Positions 51,555-60,739 of a DNA stretch of 64,000 bases are shown in pieces. The notes beneath the pieces were generated by a model. It searched no databases, had not been told where the DNA came from, and was given only the letters and a program-made list of their open reading frames with translations. Made by a program: the position numbers and the translations under genes. The first letter of the stretch is position 1. Every line of letters starts with the position of its first letter. The DNA is from Marinobacterium sp. LSUCC0821 (GTDB taxonomy: Bacteria; Pseudomonadota; Gammaproteobacteria; Pseudomonadales; Balneatricaceae): NCBI RefSeq assembly GCF_012848475.1, contig NZ_CP051666.1:1577501-1641500 (forward strand). Direction: 5' to 3'.

Positions 51555-52751
51555 TTACTCGTTAGCTAACAGGCGCATAAAGTAGGCCTTGAGGTATTCC
51601 GTCTCAGGAATTGCAGGATGTATTGGGTGATCTGCACCCTGATATCCCTGAGCAAAAATCTGACCCTGACGATCCAATTCACGGCTATTAGTTCTTAGAA
51701 TATCAACCAAGCTATTGGTCTCAAGATGCATCGAACAAGATGCAGAGACCAGCACACCACCCCTCTTCAGAAGTCGCATCGCAAAGTTATTGATACGCGA
51801 GTAGGCACGTTCACCGTTGCGGATATCCTTTTTTCGCATAATAAAGGCTGGCGGATCAACAATCACAACATCGAAGCGCTCTTTATCGGCAACCAATGCC
51901 TTACACAAATCAAAGGCATCACCCTGCATTGCACGCAAGCGAGGAAGTGCATTCTGCAGCTTCGCATTCTCTACAGCGATCTCAAGTGCGCCAGCAGAGG
52001 CGTCCACACAAGCCACTTCAGATGCTCCCGCAGCTAGAGCTTGCGCACCCCAACCACCGACATAACTGAAGAGATCAAGAACCTTCTTATCCTTAACCAT
52101 TCCCATCATGCGGGCACGGTTTTCACGGTGATCGTAGAACCAACCTGTCTTCTGTCCGGTTAACAGTGGAGCTACCAGATTTACACCGTTTTCACGAAGT
52201 GGCGAAACATCACCAATTTGGCCCTGAATTACCTCTACGTAGGCTTCAAGCCCTTCGTTCTCACGGAACTTACCGTCGTTGCGCAGCACAATCGCCTGCG
52301 GCTGGAACACCTTGTTCAGCGCATCGATTACATGATGCTGAACCTTCTCCATGCCCGCCGTTGAGATCTGAATAACGAAGATATCGAAGAAGCGATCAAT
52401 CACGAGACCTGGCAAACCATCTGAATCCCCATAAACAAGACGGTAACAAGGATCAGTAAAGTTCATCTCACGCAGGGATAGCGCGATATTCAAACGGTGA
52501 ATAATCAGGGATTTATCGAGCGCCTGATTTTCATCGCGGCTGAAAATACGACCGCAGATAAGGGTATTGGGATTGATAATGGCACTACCACGTGGACGCC
52601 CTTGAGCATCAACAACACGCACCTGTTCTCCCACTTCAAAATCTTTAAGTGGCGACTGTTTATTATCTACCTCATTACTGTAGATCCAGACGTGACCACC
52701 ACGCAGGCGACGATCTGCTCCCTGTTGGAGAACGAGCGTTTTAGTTTCCAT
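51555..52751 (-). CDS. rlmI: 23S rRNA (cytosine1962-C5) methyltransferase
   Basis: SAM-dependent m5C methyltransferase of 398 residues (E. coli 396) from the ATG at 52751; a 14-codon upstream extension overlaps the gcvH terminator and is rejected. An N-terminal PUA domain (about 1-80) is followed by a central EEHEE-type linker and a Rossmann domain with VLDLFSYVGGWG near 223-234. DPPAF and SASCSMH carry the catalytic cysteine region. It sits where gcvP often follows gcvH. Confidence 0.92.
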   Translation of the reverse strand: METKTLVLQQGADRRLRGGHVWIYSNEVDNKQSPLKDFEVGEQVRVVDAQGRPRGSAIINPNTLICGRIFSRDENQALDKSLIIHRLNIALSLREMNFTDPCYRLVYGDSDGLPGLVIDRFFDIFVIQISTAGMEKVQHHVIDALNKVFQPQAIVLRNDGKFRENEGLEAYVEVIQGQIGDVSPLRENGVNLVAPLLTGQKTGWFYDHRENRARMMGMVKDKKVLDLFSYVGGWGAQALAAGASEVACVDASAGALEIAVENAKLQNALPRLRAMQGDAFDLCKALVADKERFDVVIVDPPAFIMRKKDIRNGERAYSRINNFAMRLLKRGGVLVSASCSMHLETNSLVDILRTNSRELDRQGQIFAQGYQGADHPIHPAIPETEYLKAYFMRLLANE

Positions 52752-52765
52752 TACACAACACCAAA

Positions 52766-52816
52766 AATAAAAAGACCCCGCAGGGCAATGCACAATTGTA
52801 CATAGCCCTGCGGGGT
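52766..52816 (-). terminator. Terminator of gcvTH
   Basis: A 12-bp perfect stem (52775-52786 with 52805-52816) is followed on the minus strand by a T-rich tail, 17 bases past the gcvH stop. Its 18-nt loop holds the further palindrome ACAATTGT. Confidence 0.92.
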
Positions 52817-52832
52817 TATGACTACAGAACGA

Positions 52833-53222
52833 TTACTCTTCTTCGCAAGCTTCGAGGTATTCGTCTGCACTCAACAGATCTTCAAGCTCGCTTGGGTCGC
52901 TAAGCTTAATTTTAAAGAACCAGCCATCACCGTATGGATCGCTGTTTACAGTCTCTGGCATATCAGCAAGATCTTCGTTGATCTCAACGATAGTACCGCT
53001 CAGTGGCGAGTAGATATCTGATGCAGCTTTAACTGACTCAACAACACCTGCGTCATCACCCGCTGACACTTCAGAATCAACATCTGGAAGTTCAACAAAT
53101 ACCACATCACCAAGAGCCTCTTGTGCATGATCCGTGATACCGATAGTTACAACACCATCGCCTTCATCGCGAATCCACTCGTGACTACTTACGTACTTCA
53201 GTTCACTTGGAGCGTTACTCAT
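52833..53222 (-). CDS. gcvH: Glycine cleavage system H protein
   Basis: Lipoyl carrier that shuttles the aminomethyl group between the P, T and L proteins. It has 129 residues. The lipoylated lysine is K65 in [18 protein letters not shown]. The start [19 protein letters not shown] is typical. It follows gcvT after 20 bases. gcvP is not downstream, because a terminator and rlmI follow. Confidence 0.97.
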   Translation of the reverse strand: MSNAPSELKYVSSHEWIRDEGDGVVTIGITDHAQEALGDVVFVELPDVDSEVSAGDDAGVVESVKAASDIYSPLSGTIVEINEDLADMPETVNSDPYGDGWFFKIKLSDPSELEDLLSADEYLEACEEE

Positions 53223-53242
53223 AGCTATTCACCCGATAAAAG

Positions 53243-54346
53243 TTATGCAAAAACTTGCTTACCATTGCGAACAAACGGTGGGCGTACAACACGTACATCA
53301 ACCTCTTTGCCACGCATCTCTACTTTTGCGACATCTTTAGTCGCAGCCGGTACACGCGCAAGCGCTACCGAAAAACCTAGTGTTGGAGAGAAGGTACCAC
53401 TAGTGATCTCACCTTCGCCAGCACCATCAACAATAACTCGCTGATGGCCACGCAGAACACCACGAGCCTCAAGAACCAAACCCACCAACTTAGAGTGATC
53501 ACCCGCAGCTTTTTGAGCTTCCAGTGCAGTGCGACCGACAAAGTCACGATCAGCGGGCTCAAAAGCCACAGACCAGGTAATACCAGACTCAAGCGGTGAA
53601 ACCTCTTCAGTCATGTCACTACCATACAAATTCATACCCGCTTCAAGTCGCAGCGTATCACGCGCACCCAAACCACAAGGTGCAACTCCCGCATCCGCTA
53701 GCGCTACCCAGAAATCCGCAACCTGCTCTTCTGGAACCATAATCTCAAGACCATCTTCACCGGTGTAGCCAGTACGAGCAATAAACCAACCCTCAGACTC
53801 AACACCTTGGAAAACAGCAAGCTCATCAATCATCGCTTTGCGAGAAGCCCCAAGCACTTCACCCGATTTTGCGATCGCTTCAGGACCCTGGATAGCAACC
53901 ATTGCTAATTCCGGCTGTTCAGTGAGTGACACATCAAAGCCCACCGCCTGATGTGCCATCCAAGCCAAATCTTTCTCGCGTGTCGCACAATTAACAACCA
54001 AGCGGTACCACTCATTAGATGAGCCCGGCTCTGTCATAAGGTAGATGATGAGGTCATCAAGAATTCCACCCTTCTCGTTCAACATCGCGGTGTAGAGAGC
54101 TTTACCCTTCATCTGCAGACGTGCAACATCATTCGCAACAAGATGGCGAAGGTAACTACGTGCTTGCTGGCCTGATACATCAACAATCGTCATGTGGGAC
54201 ACATCAAACATACCTGATGCCTGACGAACCTTATTGTGCTCTTCCAATTGCGAGCCGTAATGCAGCGGCATATCCCAGCCACCGAAATCAACTAGCTTTC
54301 CGCCCATCGCTTGATGCTGCGCATAGAGTGGGGTCTTGTGTCCCAT
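53243..54346 (-). CDS. gcvT: Aminomethyltransferase (glycine cleavage T protein)
   Basis: Releases ammonia from the aminomethyl-lipoyl H protein and makes methylene-tetrahydrofolate. The 367-residue protein shows the N-terminal [30 protein letters not shown] region, [17 protein letters not shown] and [18 protein letters not shown], all standard. It heads gcvT-gcvH, 109 bases downstream of ubiI. gcvR at 61.8 kb is a probable regulator. Confidence 0.97.
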   Translation of the reverse strand: MGHKTPLYAQHQAMGGKLVDFGGWDMPLHYGSQLEEHNKVRQASGMFDVSHMTIVDVSGQQARSYLRHLVANDVARLQMKGKALYTAMLNEKGGILDDLIIYLMTEPGSSNEWYRLVVNCATREKDLAWMAHQAVGFDVSLTEQPELAMVAIQGPEAIAKSGEVLGASRKAMIDELAVFQGVESEGWFIARTGYTGEDGLEIMVPEEQVADFWVALADAGVAPCGLGARDTLRLEAGMNLYGSDMTEEVSPLESGITWSVAFEPADRDFVGRTALEAQKAAGDHSKLVGLVLEARGVLRGHQRVIVDGAGEGEITSGTFSPTLGFSVALARVPAATKDVAKVEMRGKEVDVRVVRPPFVRNGKQVFA

Positions 54347-54455
54347 CAGTAATACCTATCTGTCTTACAAGTCATTCGACTTTAAAAGGGGAAAGCGATT
54401 TTAAACGAATATCGCACCAGATCAATCTTTGACCAATATACTTTATTTAAAGGGG

Positions 54456-55730
54456 CTATGCGTCTTTGGCAGAACGTCGCATTCTAGTGGGAAGTTGACC
54501 GGAAAGACCCATCGCTTGCGCCATCACGTGCTGCTTCACTGGATCTACGCTATTAAATAGCCGCATGCCAGCTCCACGAGCCCACTCAATGATCGCGGGT
54601 TGCGGCGTAAAGAGTCGTCTAAACCCTTCCATTACCGCACTCATTCGAACATTTTCTAACTTACGTGTTCGCTCATATCGTCGCAGCACATCAAGCGAAC
54701 CTATGGTTTCACGGCGCGTCATCGCCTCTGCAAGCACATCGGCAAGCGCAGCTGAATCGAGAAAACCAAGATTGACCCCCTGCCCCGCTAACGGATGAAT
54801 CGTGTGCGCAGCGTCACCCACTAAAACTCCTGCCTCTGCCACATAGTGCTGGGCATGACGCTGACGAAGCGGAACCACTTGCACATTAGCAGCAGCAACA
54901 ATCCTGCCTGGTCCCTGTCGAGAACCAAAACTAATCGCTTGGCAGAAGCTCTCTTCATCCATCTCTTGCAGAGACTTAGCGTGTGCAGGCGAAGTAGACC
55001 ATACCAGCGACACCTTGCGCCGCGCCTCATCCGCAAGTGGCAGAAGCGCTAATGGCCCATCTTCAGTAAAACGCTGCCAACAACAGTGTTGATGCTCAGC
55101 GTCCATCTCAAGGGTGGCCACCACTGCGTGGTGACCGTAGTCCCACTCATGCGTACCCAAACCAAGCTGTTTACGGGTTGTAGAGTTGGCACCGTCGGCA
55201 CCAACCAGAAGTCTAACAGTGAGCTGATCACCATCGTCTAAAAAGAGATGTCTAGAACCATTAACCACAGGATCGACCGCGCGAATGCGCGACGCAAAGT
55301 TCAACTGGATATTGCTATTGAGAAGTGCCGCCTTAAGCAAAGCAAGGACAATTAGACGATTCTCGACGATATATCCCAACTGCGCTTCGTGCATATCAAA
55401 TGCGTCGAATTCAACCTCGCCACGTGTTTCACCATCCCAGACATACATCTTCTGATAAGGCTCGATTCGCCAATCAACCAAATATTGCCAAGCATCTATT
55501 GATTTCAAAAGCTCTACAGAAGCGAGTGTTAAGGCACTCACTCTGGACTCAAACTCACCCTGAAGCACCTGCTCAACCTGCTTATCCAGCGCCTTAAGAT
55601 CGAGACCAAATTGATCTAATACCTCAACCTTAAGCCCTAGCTCGGCAAGTTGCAGTGCAGTTGCGATACCGGTCATCCCTGCGCCAGCAATCGCAACATC
55701 CACTTCACGCTGTTTCGCTAAATTAGTCAT
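54456..55730 (-). CDS. ubiI: UbiH/UbiI-family flavin monooxygenase (C5 hydroxylase)
   Basis: FAD-dependent hydroxylase of ubiquinone synthesis, 424 residues. The FAD-binding GAGMTG is at 16-21, DG near 174 is followed by NSTTRK, and the second FAD motif VGDAAHTIHPLAGQGVNLG is near 307-325. The E. coli order ubiI-ubiH-pepP-ygfB supports ubiI (visC) over ubiF. The start overlaps the ubiH stop by eight bases. Confidence 0.9.
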   Translation of the reverse strand: MTNLAKQREVDVAIAGAGMTGIATALQLAELGLKVEVLDQFGLDLKALDKQVEQVLQGEFESRVSALTLASVELLKSIDAWQYLVDWRIEPYQKMYVWDGETRGEVEFDAFDMHEAQLGYIVENRLIVLALLKAALLNSNIQLNFASRIRAVDPVVNGSRHLFLDDGDQLTVRLLVGADGANSTTRKQLGLGTHEWDYGHHAVVATLEMDAEHQHCCWQRFTEDGPLALLPLADEARRKVSLVWSTSPAHAKSLQEMDEESFCQAISFGSRQGPGRIVAAANVQVVPLRQRHAQHYVAEAGVLVGDAAHTIHPLAGQGVNLGFLDSAALADVLAEAMTRRETIGSLDVLRRYERTRKLENVRMSAVMEGFRRLFTPQPAIIEWARGAGMRLFNSVDPVKQHVMAQAMGLSGQLPTRMRRSAKDA

Positions 55731-56994
55731 CGATAGTCAACCTAACCGCAGGGGTATCCAAACCCATTGCCGCTCGGGCCAGTAGTGTCCGACCGGCCGG
55801 AACCATATCTAGAGTTTGTAGCGCCAAAGCACGCCCTACTCTCAACAGCGGATTGGATGAGCTAAATGTAGCAAGTGCGAGCTCACCAAAACCGATGGTG
55901 CGCTGCTGATCCTTTTGACGCTGTGAAACAAAACCTTGTAGTGAAGCCAACTCTCCCAAAGGCAGATTCTGTTGTTTGCGCTGCAGTATCAACTCAGCCA
56001 ATTCGCAGACACCTCGCAAGGCTAAATTAAATCCCTGACCCGCTATTGGGTGCAGTGAGTGGGCAGCATTACCTAATACAACCAAACCCGCACGCACCTG
56101 CTCATCTGCGAGTACTAAATTAAGCGGGTAACTGTATCGCTCACCGACACTGACTAAACGCCCAGCTCGATGACCAAAAGCTTGCTGTAGCTCACTTAAA
56201 AATTGTTCATCAGGCATATTCATGCGCGACTCAACAAGATCATCGGTTTGCGTCCAAACCAAACCCATACGATGGGTAGCGCCTATAGCCTCAATAGGCA
56301 GCAGTGCGATTGGGCCTTTTTCCGTAAAGCGTTCATAAGCAACGCCTTGATGATCGCGATCGACTTCAACATTCGCGATCAACGCATGCTGATGATAGGG
56401 CTTTGCTCTGTAATCAATCCCCATAGATTGACGAAGTTCAGAACGTCCACCGTCAGCCATGACTACTAAGGGCGCTTTAAGAGTACGCTGCTCGCCACCC
56501 TCTTCCGAAATAACAACCGAACGCACGCCATCCGTTAGATCGATAGAGGAGACCGTCGCTGGTGAGAATAACTCAACCTGATCTCGACCATGCAGAACGG
56601 CACTCATCAACACCTGACCCAGCCAGTGGTTCTCAACAACATAACCCAGAGCATCGACACTCTCTTGTTCTGCTCGCATAGTCGTCTGACCAAATCGCCC
56701 TTGATCCGATACATGAATAGTCTCGATGGGCGTTAGATGTTCACGCAGTAAGGACCAAATCCCCATCTGCTCAAAGGCGGAGCGAGATCCATATGCAAGC
56801 GCAGTAGAGCGTGCATCAAAGCTTGGCTGAAACTGTGGATCTGGGTGAGCTTTTAAGGGACTCTGCTCAACCAGTGCCATACGCAAACCCAGCTTTTTCG
56901 CAGCCGGTAGCAGAGCAGCAACGAGGCTAGCCCCAACCATGCCGCCGCCACATACGATAAGATCGAAGCTGTTATCGAACTCTCGGTTAGGCAT
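55723..56994 (-). CDS. ubiH: 2-octaprenyl-6-methoxyphenol hydroxylase
   Basis: FAD monooxygenase that hydroxylates C1 of the ubiquinone ring precursor. It has 423 residues. CGGGMVGASL is near 15-24, and SFDARSTALAYGS near 58-70 with IHVSDQGRFG are typical of UbiH. The second FAD motif is GNAAHSLHPIAGQGFNLAL, with GN in place of the usual GD. It overlaps both pepP and ubiI by eight bases each. Confidence 0.93.
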   Translation of the reverse strand: MPNREFDNSFDLIVCGGGMVGASLVAALLPAAKKLGLRMALVEQSPLKAHPDPQFQPSFDARSTALAYGSRSAFEQMGIWSLLREHLTPIETIHVSDQGRFGQTTMRAEQESVDALGYVVENHWLGQVLMSAVLHGRDQVELFSPATVSSIDLTDGVRSVVISEEGGEQRTLKAPLVVMADGGRSELRQSMGIDYRAKPYHQHALIANVEVDRDHQGVAYERFTEKGPIALLPIEAIGATHRMGLVWTQTDDLVESRMNMPDEQFLSELQQAFGHRAGRLVSVGERYSYPLNLVLADEQVRAGLVVLGNAAHSLHPIAGQGFNLALRGVCELAELILQRKQQNLPLGELASLQGFVSQRQKDQQRTIGFGELALATFSSSNPLLRVGRALALQTLDMVPAGRTLLARAAMGLDTPAVRLTIDD

Positions 56995-58300
56995 TAGCCA
57001 TCAACGCCTCAATTTCATCTGGATCTTTAGGAACTGAATCGGTTAGCACTCGGGCACCCGTAGCAGTGACCAACACATCATCTTCAATGCGCACGCCGAT
57101 ACCGCGCCAACGCGCTTCAACACTATGATCATCCGGGGCGATATATAGGCCTGGTTCCACGGTGGTCACCATACCTGGTTCGAGATCTCGCCACTCACCG
57201 TTAACGCGGTATGAACCAACATCATGCACATCCATACCCAACCAGTGGCCGATACGATGCATGTAGAAACGCCTAAATGCACCCGAATCAATTAGCGCAT
57301 CCACATCCCCTGAGAGCAGACCGAGCTCAACCAACCCTTCAGTGAGAATACGCACTGAGGCTTGATGAAGTGCATCCCAATTGAGACCAGGCTTAACCAA
57401 TTCAATACAGGCGATATTGGCCTTAAGAACAAGCTCATAAATAGCACGCTGTTCAGCAGTGAATTTGCCGTTTGCAGGGAAAGTACGGGTGATATCGCTA
57501 GCGTAGTTATCCAGCTCACAACCGGCATCAATTAGAATCAAATCACCGTCGGCAATCGGCTTATCATTTTCGATGTAGTGCAAAATACAGGCGTTAGCGC
57601 CAGCCGCGACTATCGGCGTATAAGCCTGATAACGCGCACCGCTCTTCATGCAGTGACTCTGTATAATCGCTTCCAGCTGAAACTCATTCATGCCAACACG
57701 ACACTCCTGCATCGCAGTAACATGCGCCTGGGCACTGATCTCTGCAGCATGAGCCATCAACTCAACTTCAGCATCGGATTTAAAGAGGCGCATCTCATGT
57801 AGAAGCGTATCGGAATCCGTAAGTGCTTTTGGCACTGCAGCCCCAGCCCTAACGCGCTGAGCGACACTCTCAATCCACCCCTTAACTCGACCATCGAGTG
57901 AGGTTTTGCGGGCCAATGGATAGAAAAGCTGATCAACACCATCGATCAAATTCGGCATTTGCGTGTCAATCTCTTTCAACTCGTAAGCAGCATCCACGCC
58001 ATAATCAGCAACACACCCCTCGGGACCAGCACGGTAGCCGTTCCAGATCTCCATGTCGCGATCTCGCGGCTGAGTGAACAGCACAGAGAGTGAGGTTGAG
58101 CCTGGTTTCAAAACCAGCAAACCATCGGGCTCGTTGAAGCCGGTAAGGTAGTAGAAATCACTGTTTTGACGGAAAGCGTACTCAGCATCACCATTACGCG
58201 ACTGATGCGAAGCCGCAGCAATCAGCATCACCGAATTGGCAGGCATTTTGGCGAGCAGCGCGGCGCGCCGCTGTTGGTAAATCGATCGATCTAGCTTCAC
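56987..58300 (-). CDS. pepP: Xaa-Pro aminopeptidase (aminopeptidase P)
   Basis: Dimanganese enzyme that removes N-terminal residues before proline, 437 residues (E. coli 441). The creatinase-like N-terminal domain ends near 170. The metal ligands are in DAGCELDNYASDITRTFP, HRIGHWLGMDVHD, VEPGLY and GIGVRIEDDVLVT. The start lies two bases after the ygfB stop. It precedes ubiH by an 8-bp overlap, as in E. coli. Confidence 0.96.
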   Translation of the reverse strand: MKLDRSIYQQRRAALLAKMPANSVMLIAAASHQSRNGDAEYAFRQNSDFYYLTGFNEPDGLLVLKPGSTSLSVLFTQPRDRDMEIWNGYRAGPEGCVADYGVDAAYELKEIDTQMPNLIDGVDQLFYPLARKTSLDGRVKGWIESVAQRVRAGAAVPKALTDSDTLLHEMRLFKSDAEVELMAHAAEISAQAHVTAMQECRVGMNEFQLEAIIQSHCMKSGARYQAYTPIVAAGANACILHYIENDKPIADGDLILIDAGCELDNYASDITRTFPANGKFTAEQRAIYELVLKANIACIELVKPGLNWDALHQASVRILTEGLVELGLLSGDVDALIDSGAFRRFYMHRIGHWLGMDVHDVGSYRVNGEWRDLEPGMVTTVEPGLYIAPDDHSVEARWRGIGVRIEDDVLVTATGARVLTDSVPKDPDEIEALMANA

Positions 58301-58302
58301 TA

Positions 58303-58866
58303 TTAATGCACCGTCTGCTCTGCAGGAGTTTCTGCAGTTGCACTATTACACTCAGAGAAGAGCAACATCGCAGCCATACGAACATACTCTTCAACTTCCA
58401 TTAGAAGGCTTTCGTCCTCTTCCGCGCCACCTTCAGACTCTATCTGTGCAATCTGAACTAAATCACGAAGCCCATCTTGTGCATCAGTAGAGAGGTTTTG
58501 GCCCTGCTCACCAATACCCAAACCAAAACCTGCAAGGAAACCAGCCGCCCAGAGCCCAAGACTTTCAGCTCGTAAAGCCAGCTCTTGCTCATCATCCGGG
58601 AGGATCAAACGTAGTTCAAAGCCTGGCGCCTCAAGTTGTTCCAAGGCAAGCTTATATACTGCCGCAACCAGCGTTTGGTTTGCCTCTCCGCCAATTTTTT
58701 CTAAGTCGAGCTGTGCAGCTACAAATTGGTTAAGCGCACTGCCCTGCAACCTCTGGCCAGCAGACAACTGCCCCACAATGACACCGTGCAACTCGGCAGG
58801 AGAGAAAGCAACCGCGCCCTCCTCGACCAGCATATTGGCAATTTGATCAAAATCTGGGGAACTCAT
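58303..58866 (-). CDS. ygfB: YgfB-family protein (UPF0149)
   Basis: A 187-residue acidic protein of the YgfB/YecA-like family. The pattern ELHGVIVGQLSAG near 24-36 and the helix WAAGFLAGFGLG near 105-116 are typical. It heads the minus-strand operon ygfB-pepP-ubiH-ubiI and is divergent from the zapA unit. In Pseudomonas YgfB affects ampD-linked beta-lactamase control; whether that holds here is unknown. Confidence 0.9.
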   Translation of the reverse strand: MSSPDFDQIANMLVEEGAVAFSPAELHGVIVGQLSAGQRLQGSALNQFVAAQLDLEKIGGEANQTLVAAVYKLALEQLEAPGFELRLILPDDEQELALRAESLGLWAAGFLAGFGLGIGEQGQNLSTDAQDGLRDLVQIAQIESEGGAEEDESLLMEVEEYVRMAAMLLFSECNSATAETPAEQTVH

Positions 58867-59015
58867 TTACACTCACTTAACCGATAAAAAATCGCGACAG
58901 TTATTAGATTACAGGACAAATGCTAGCACTTTGCCTAAGAACTGACTATGAAGGATCATTGACCCAGTGCAGCTGACTGCTAATAATGGACGAAACTTGA
59001 AGACAGAGACTGATA

Positions 59016-59225
59016 ATGTCGGAAAAAAATATGCAGATGCTCGCACAGCGAGTGGATCAATTAATTGATACCTGCCGCCAACTGGATGAGCAGAATCGCT
59101 ACCTATTGACCCAAAATGGCAAATTGAAAGAGGAGCGTGCGCAGCTCCTTAAAAACTATGACGAGACCCGTTCTCGTGTAGAAGCTATGTTAACCCGCCT
59201 CAAAACACTGGAGCAGAACTCATGA
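59016..59225 (+). CDS. Small coiled-coil protein (TIGR02449 family, ZapB-like)
   Basis: A 69-residue protein that is almost entirely a predicted coiled coil, with regular leucines such as LAQRVDQLIDTCRQLDEQ and LKEERAQLL. It occurs next to zapA in many gammaproteobacteria. The stop overlaps the zapA start (ATGA), so the two are coupled, which suggests a role at the division ring. It resembles ZapB in form only. Confidence 0.85.
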   Translation: MSEKNMQMLAQRVDQLIDTCRQLDEQNRYLLTQNGKLKEERAQLLKNYDETRSRVEAMLTRLKTLEQNS

Positions 59226-59509
59226 GCCAAGCGAACACAGTGACCGTCTCGCTGCTAGATAAAGAGTACAAACTGAGCTGTCCTCCAGGTGAAGAGCAAT
59301 CGCTCATCGACGCTGCTAACCACCTCGACAATAAAATGCGCGAGATATCAGGCAGCGGCAAACTGCTTGGGCTTGAGCGTATCGCAGTGATGGCCGCTTT
59401 GAATTTGAGCTATGAGAATATGAATGGCTCAAAATCGCAAAGCAGCTCTAATGACGAAGTGGCAGCGATGATCGACAAAATCGATGCTGTGCTTGCAAAA
59501 AATTCATAG
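59222..59509 (+). CDS. zapA: Cell division protein ZapA
   Basis: FtsZ-ring stabilising protein of 95 residues. The N-terminal globular part (VTVSLLDKEYKLSCPPGEE near 7-25) and the C-terminal coiled coil with RIAVMAALNLSYE are typical. It is coupled to the coiled-coil gene upstream and followed by 6S RNA, an arrangement shared with E. coli. Confidence 0.94.
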   Translation: MSQANTVTVSLLDKEYKLSCPPGEEQSLIDAANHLDNKMREISGSGKLLGLERIAVMAALNLSYENMNGSKSQSSSNDEVAAMIDKIDAVLAKNS

Positions 59510-59550
59510 CCCAAAGTGCAGTCAACCCTGCAAAGTTGAATTTATAGCGT

Positions 59551-59556
59551 TATAAT
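59551..59556 (+). promoter_or_regulatory. -10 element of the 6S RNA promoter
   Basis: A perfect TATAAT lies seven bases before the expected 5' end of 6S RNA at 59563. The -35 position (CTGCAA at 59528-59533 with 17-bp spacing) is weak. Confidence 0.6.
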
Positions 59557-59562
59557 CGACTC

Positions 59563-59735
59563 AACCCTGGGATGTTCGACAGATGTTCAAGTCCCTCGAG
59601 CCGATAATCATTTTACCGGAAGCAGGGGATTGGTATTGTGCGCATGTCCGCATGCGGAAAGCCTAATATGCCGATACTTGTTTCCACCCTGAACCGTCGG
59701 GTTCAGGGCCAAGAACACCAACGGCATTCTGGGGG
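59563..59735 (+). ncRNA. ssrS: 6S RNA
   Basis: Regulatory RNA that mimics an open promoter and binds sigma-70 polymerase in stationary phase. It is recognised by its place between zapA and fau and by conserved blocks: the 5' CTGGGATGTTCG, AAGTCCCTCGAGCCGATA and the 3' CCTGAACC...GGTTCAGGG hairpin. The ends pair (CCCTGGGATG with CATTCTGGGG), giving the long closing stem. The 3' end also supplies the G-rich ribosome site of fau. The ends are approximate by a few bases. Confidence 0.93.
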
Positions 59736-59740
59736 GTTTT

Positions 59741-60340
59741 ATGACTACAGTGACACCTGAAGCGCGAACACAGCTTCGCCGCCAAATGCGCCGAGCTAGG
59801 CGAGCACTCTCCCCTCTTCAACAAAAAAAAGCCGCTCAGGCACTGGCAACCAATATCCGTCGCGCACGCCTATTCGCAAGCGCCAAGCGAATTGCTGTCT
59901 ATATCGCGAGTGATGGTGAGATTGCACTGCAGCCATTTATCGAGCTTTGCTGGAGTTTGGGCAAGCAGGTCTACCTCCCAGTTCTGCACCCTGTTCGACA
60001 CAACCGTCTCTGGTTTACTCAGTATCAACCTGACACCAAAATGAGTCTCAACAAATACCGCATACCCGAACCACACTTTAAACGCTCGCACATTACCGCT
60101 TCCGCGCTAGATCTTGTTCTGCTACCACTGGTCGCATTTGATAAAGAGGGTGGACGCATGGGCATGGGTGGTGGCTACTACGACCGCACCTTCGCATTTA
60201 CTCAATCTCGACACGGTCTTAAGGGGCCAAAACTGATTGGAGTTGCTCATGAGTTACAAAAGAGCGAGACACTCCCGATAGCGCCTTGGGATGTCCCACT
60301 CAACGGCGTCATCACCGATAAAGCACGCTACAAAATCTAA
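59741..60340 (+). CDS. fau: 5-formyltetrahydrofolate cyclo-ligase
   Basis: Converts 5-formyl-THF to methenyl-THF with ATP. It has 199 residues. The N-terminal RRQMRRARRAL is basic, and the ATP/Mg motif MGMGGGYYDRTF is near 145-156. It lies directly after 6S RNA, as ygfA/fau does in E. coli, so the 6S precursor may extend into it. It belongs to the folate-linked genes of this window (gcvT, thyA, folA, folK). Confidence 0.94.
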   Translation: MTTVTPEARTQLRRQMRRARRALSPLQQKKAAQALATNIRRARLFASAKRIAVYIASDGEIALQPFIELCWSLGKQVYLPVLHPVRHNRLWFTQYQPDTKMSLNKYRIPEPHFKRSHITASALDLVLLPLVAFDKEGGRMGMGGGYYDRTFAFTQSRHGLKGPKLIGVAHELQKSETLPIAPWDVPLNGVITDKARYKI

Positions 60341-60739
60341 GCCCGATCAAACTATTTACACCCCAACCACTCATTTTTTATAACCCTCCGGGAGTTAGTA
60401 AATAAATCCGTTAGTACACTGCGTGAAATGATATGCATAGCTACAAGACGCTTTTCGCAGCTAATGGCAGCGCCCTTAGCAAGTAAAGCAACGCAGTAGA
60501 TGGGTATAGCAGTTTGCGCAGAGGAGTGACGGAGTTTTTTACTGACCCCGCTAAAGCAAGAAAGCCCATGTTTTGGCATGGGCTTTCTGTGCATTCTGGA
60601 GAGTTTGGACTTTGAGGCTTGCCCAAACTAGGAGGCTTATATACTCAGACCGACATATCTCAAAAAAGTTCCAAAAAATTTATAAATTTCTTAAAAATAT
60701 TTGAAAAAACTTCCCTATCATCTTTAAAACTATTTCAAA
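60341..60739. other. Gene-free stretch: possible repeat remnant then very AT-rich segment
   Basis: No convincing gene is found. Bases 60360-60550 look like degraded or repeated sequence without a stable frame. The hairpin at 60559-60588 closes that part. From about 60650 to 60735 the DNA becomes strongly AT-rich and holds a perfect 14-bp palindrome AAATTTATAAATTT (60676-60689). Open frames across it are short and lack family features. Confidence 0.5.
60559..60588. terminator. Strong hairpin, probable terminator
   Basis: A perfect 12-bp stem (60559-60570 with 60577-60588) with a 6-nt loop lies 218 bases past fau. The T-richness after it is limited, so it may end fau readthrough or belong to the surrounding repeat-like block. 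Confidence 0.6.

Noticed and set aside
54347..54455. Glycine riboswitch upstream of gcvT
   Set aside because: The 109-base ubiI-gcvT spacer is too short and shows no tandem aptamer pattern.
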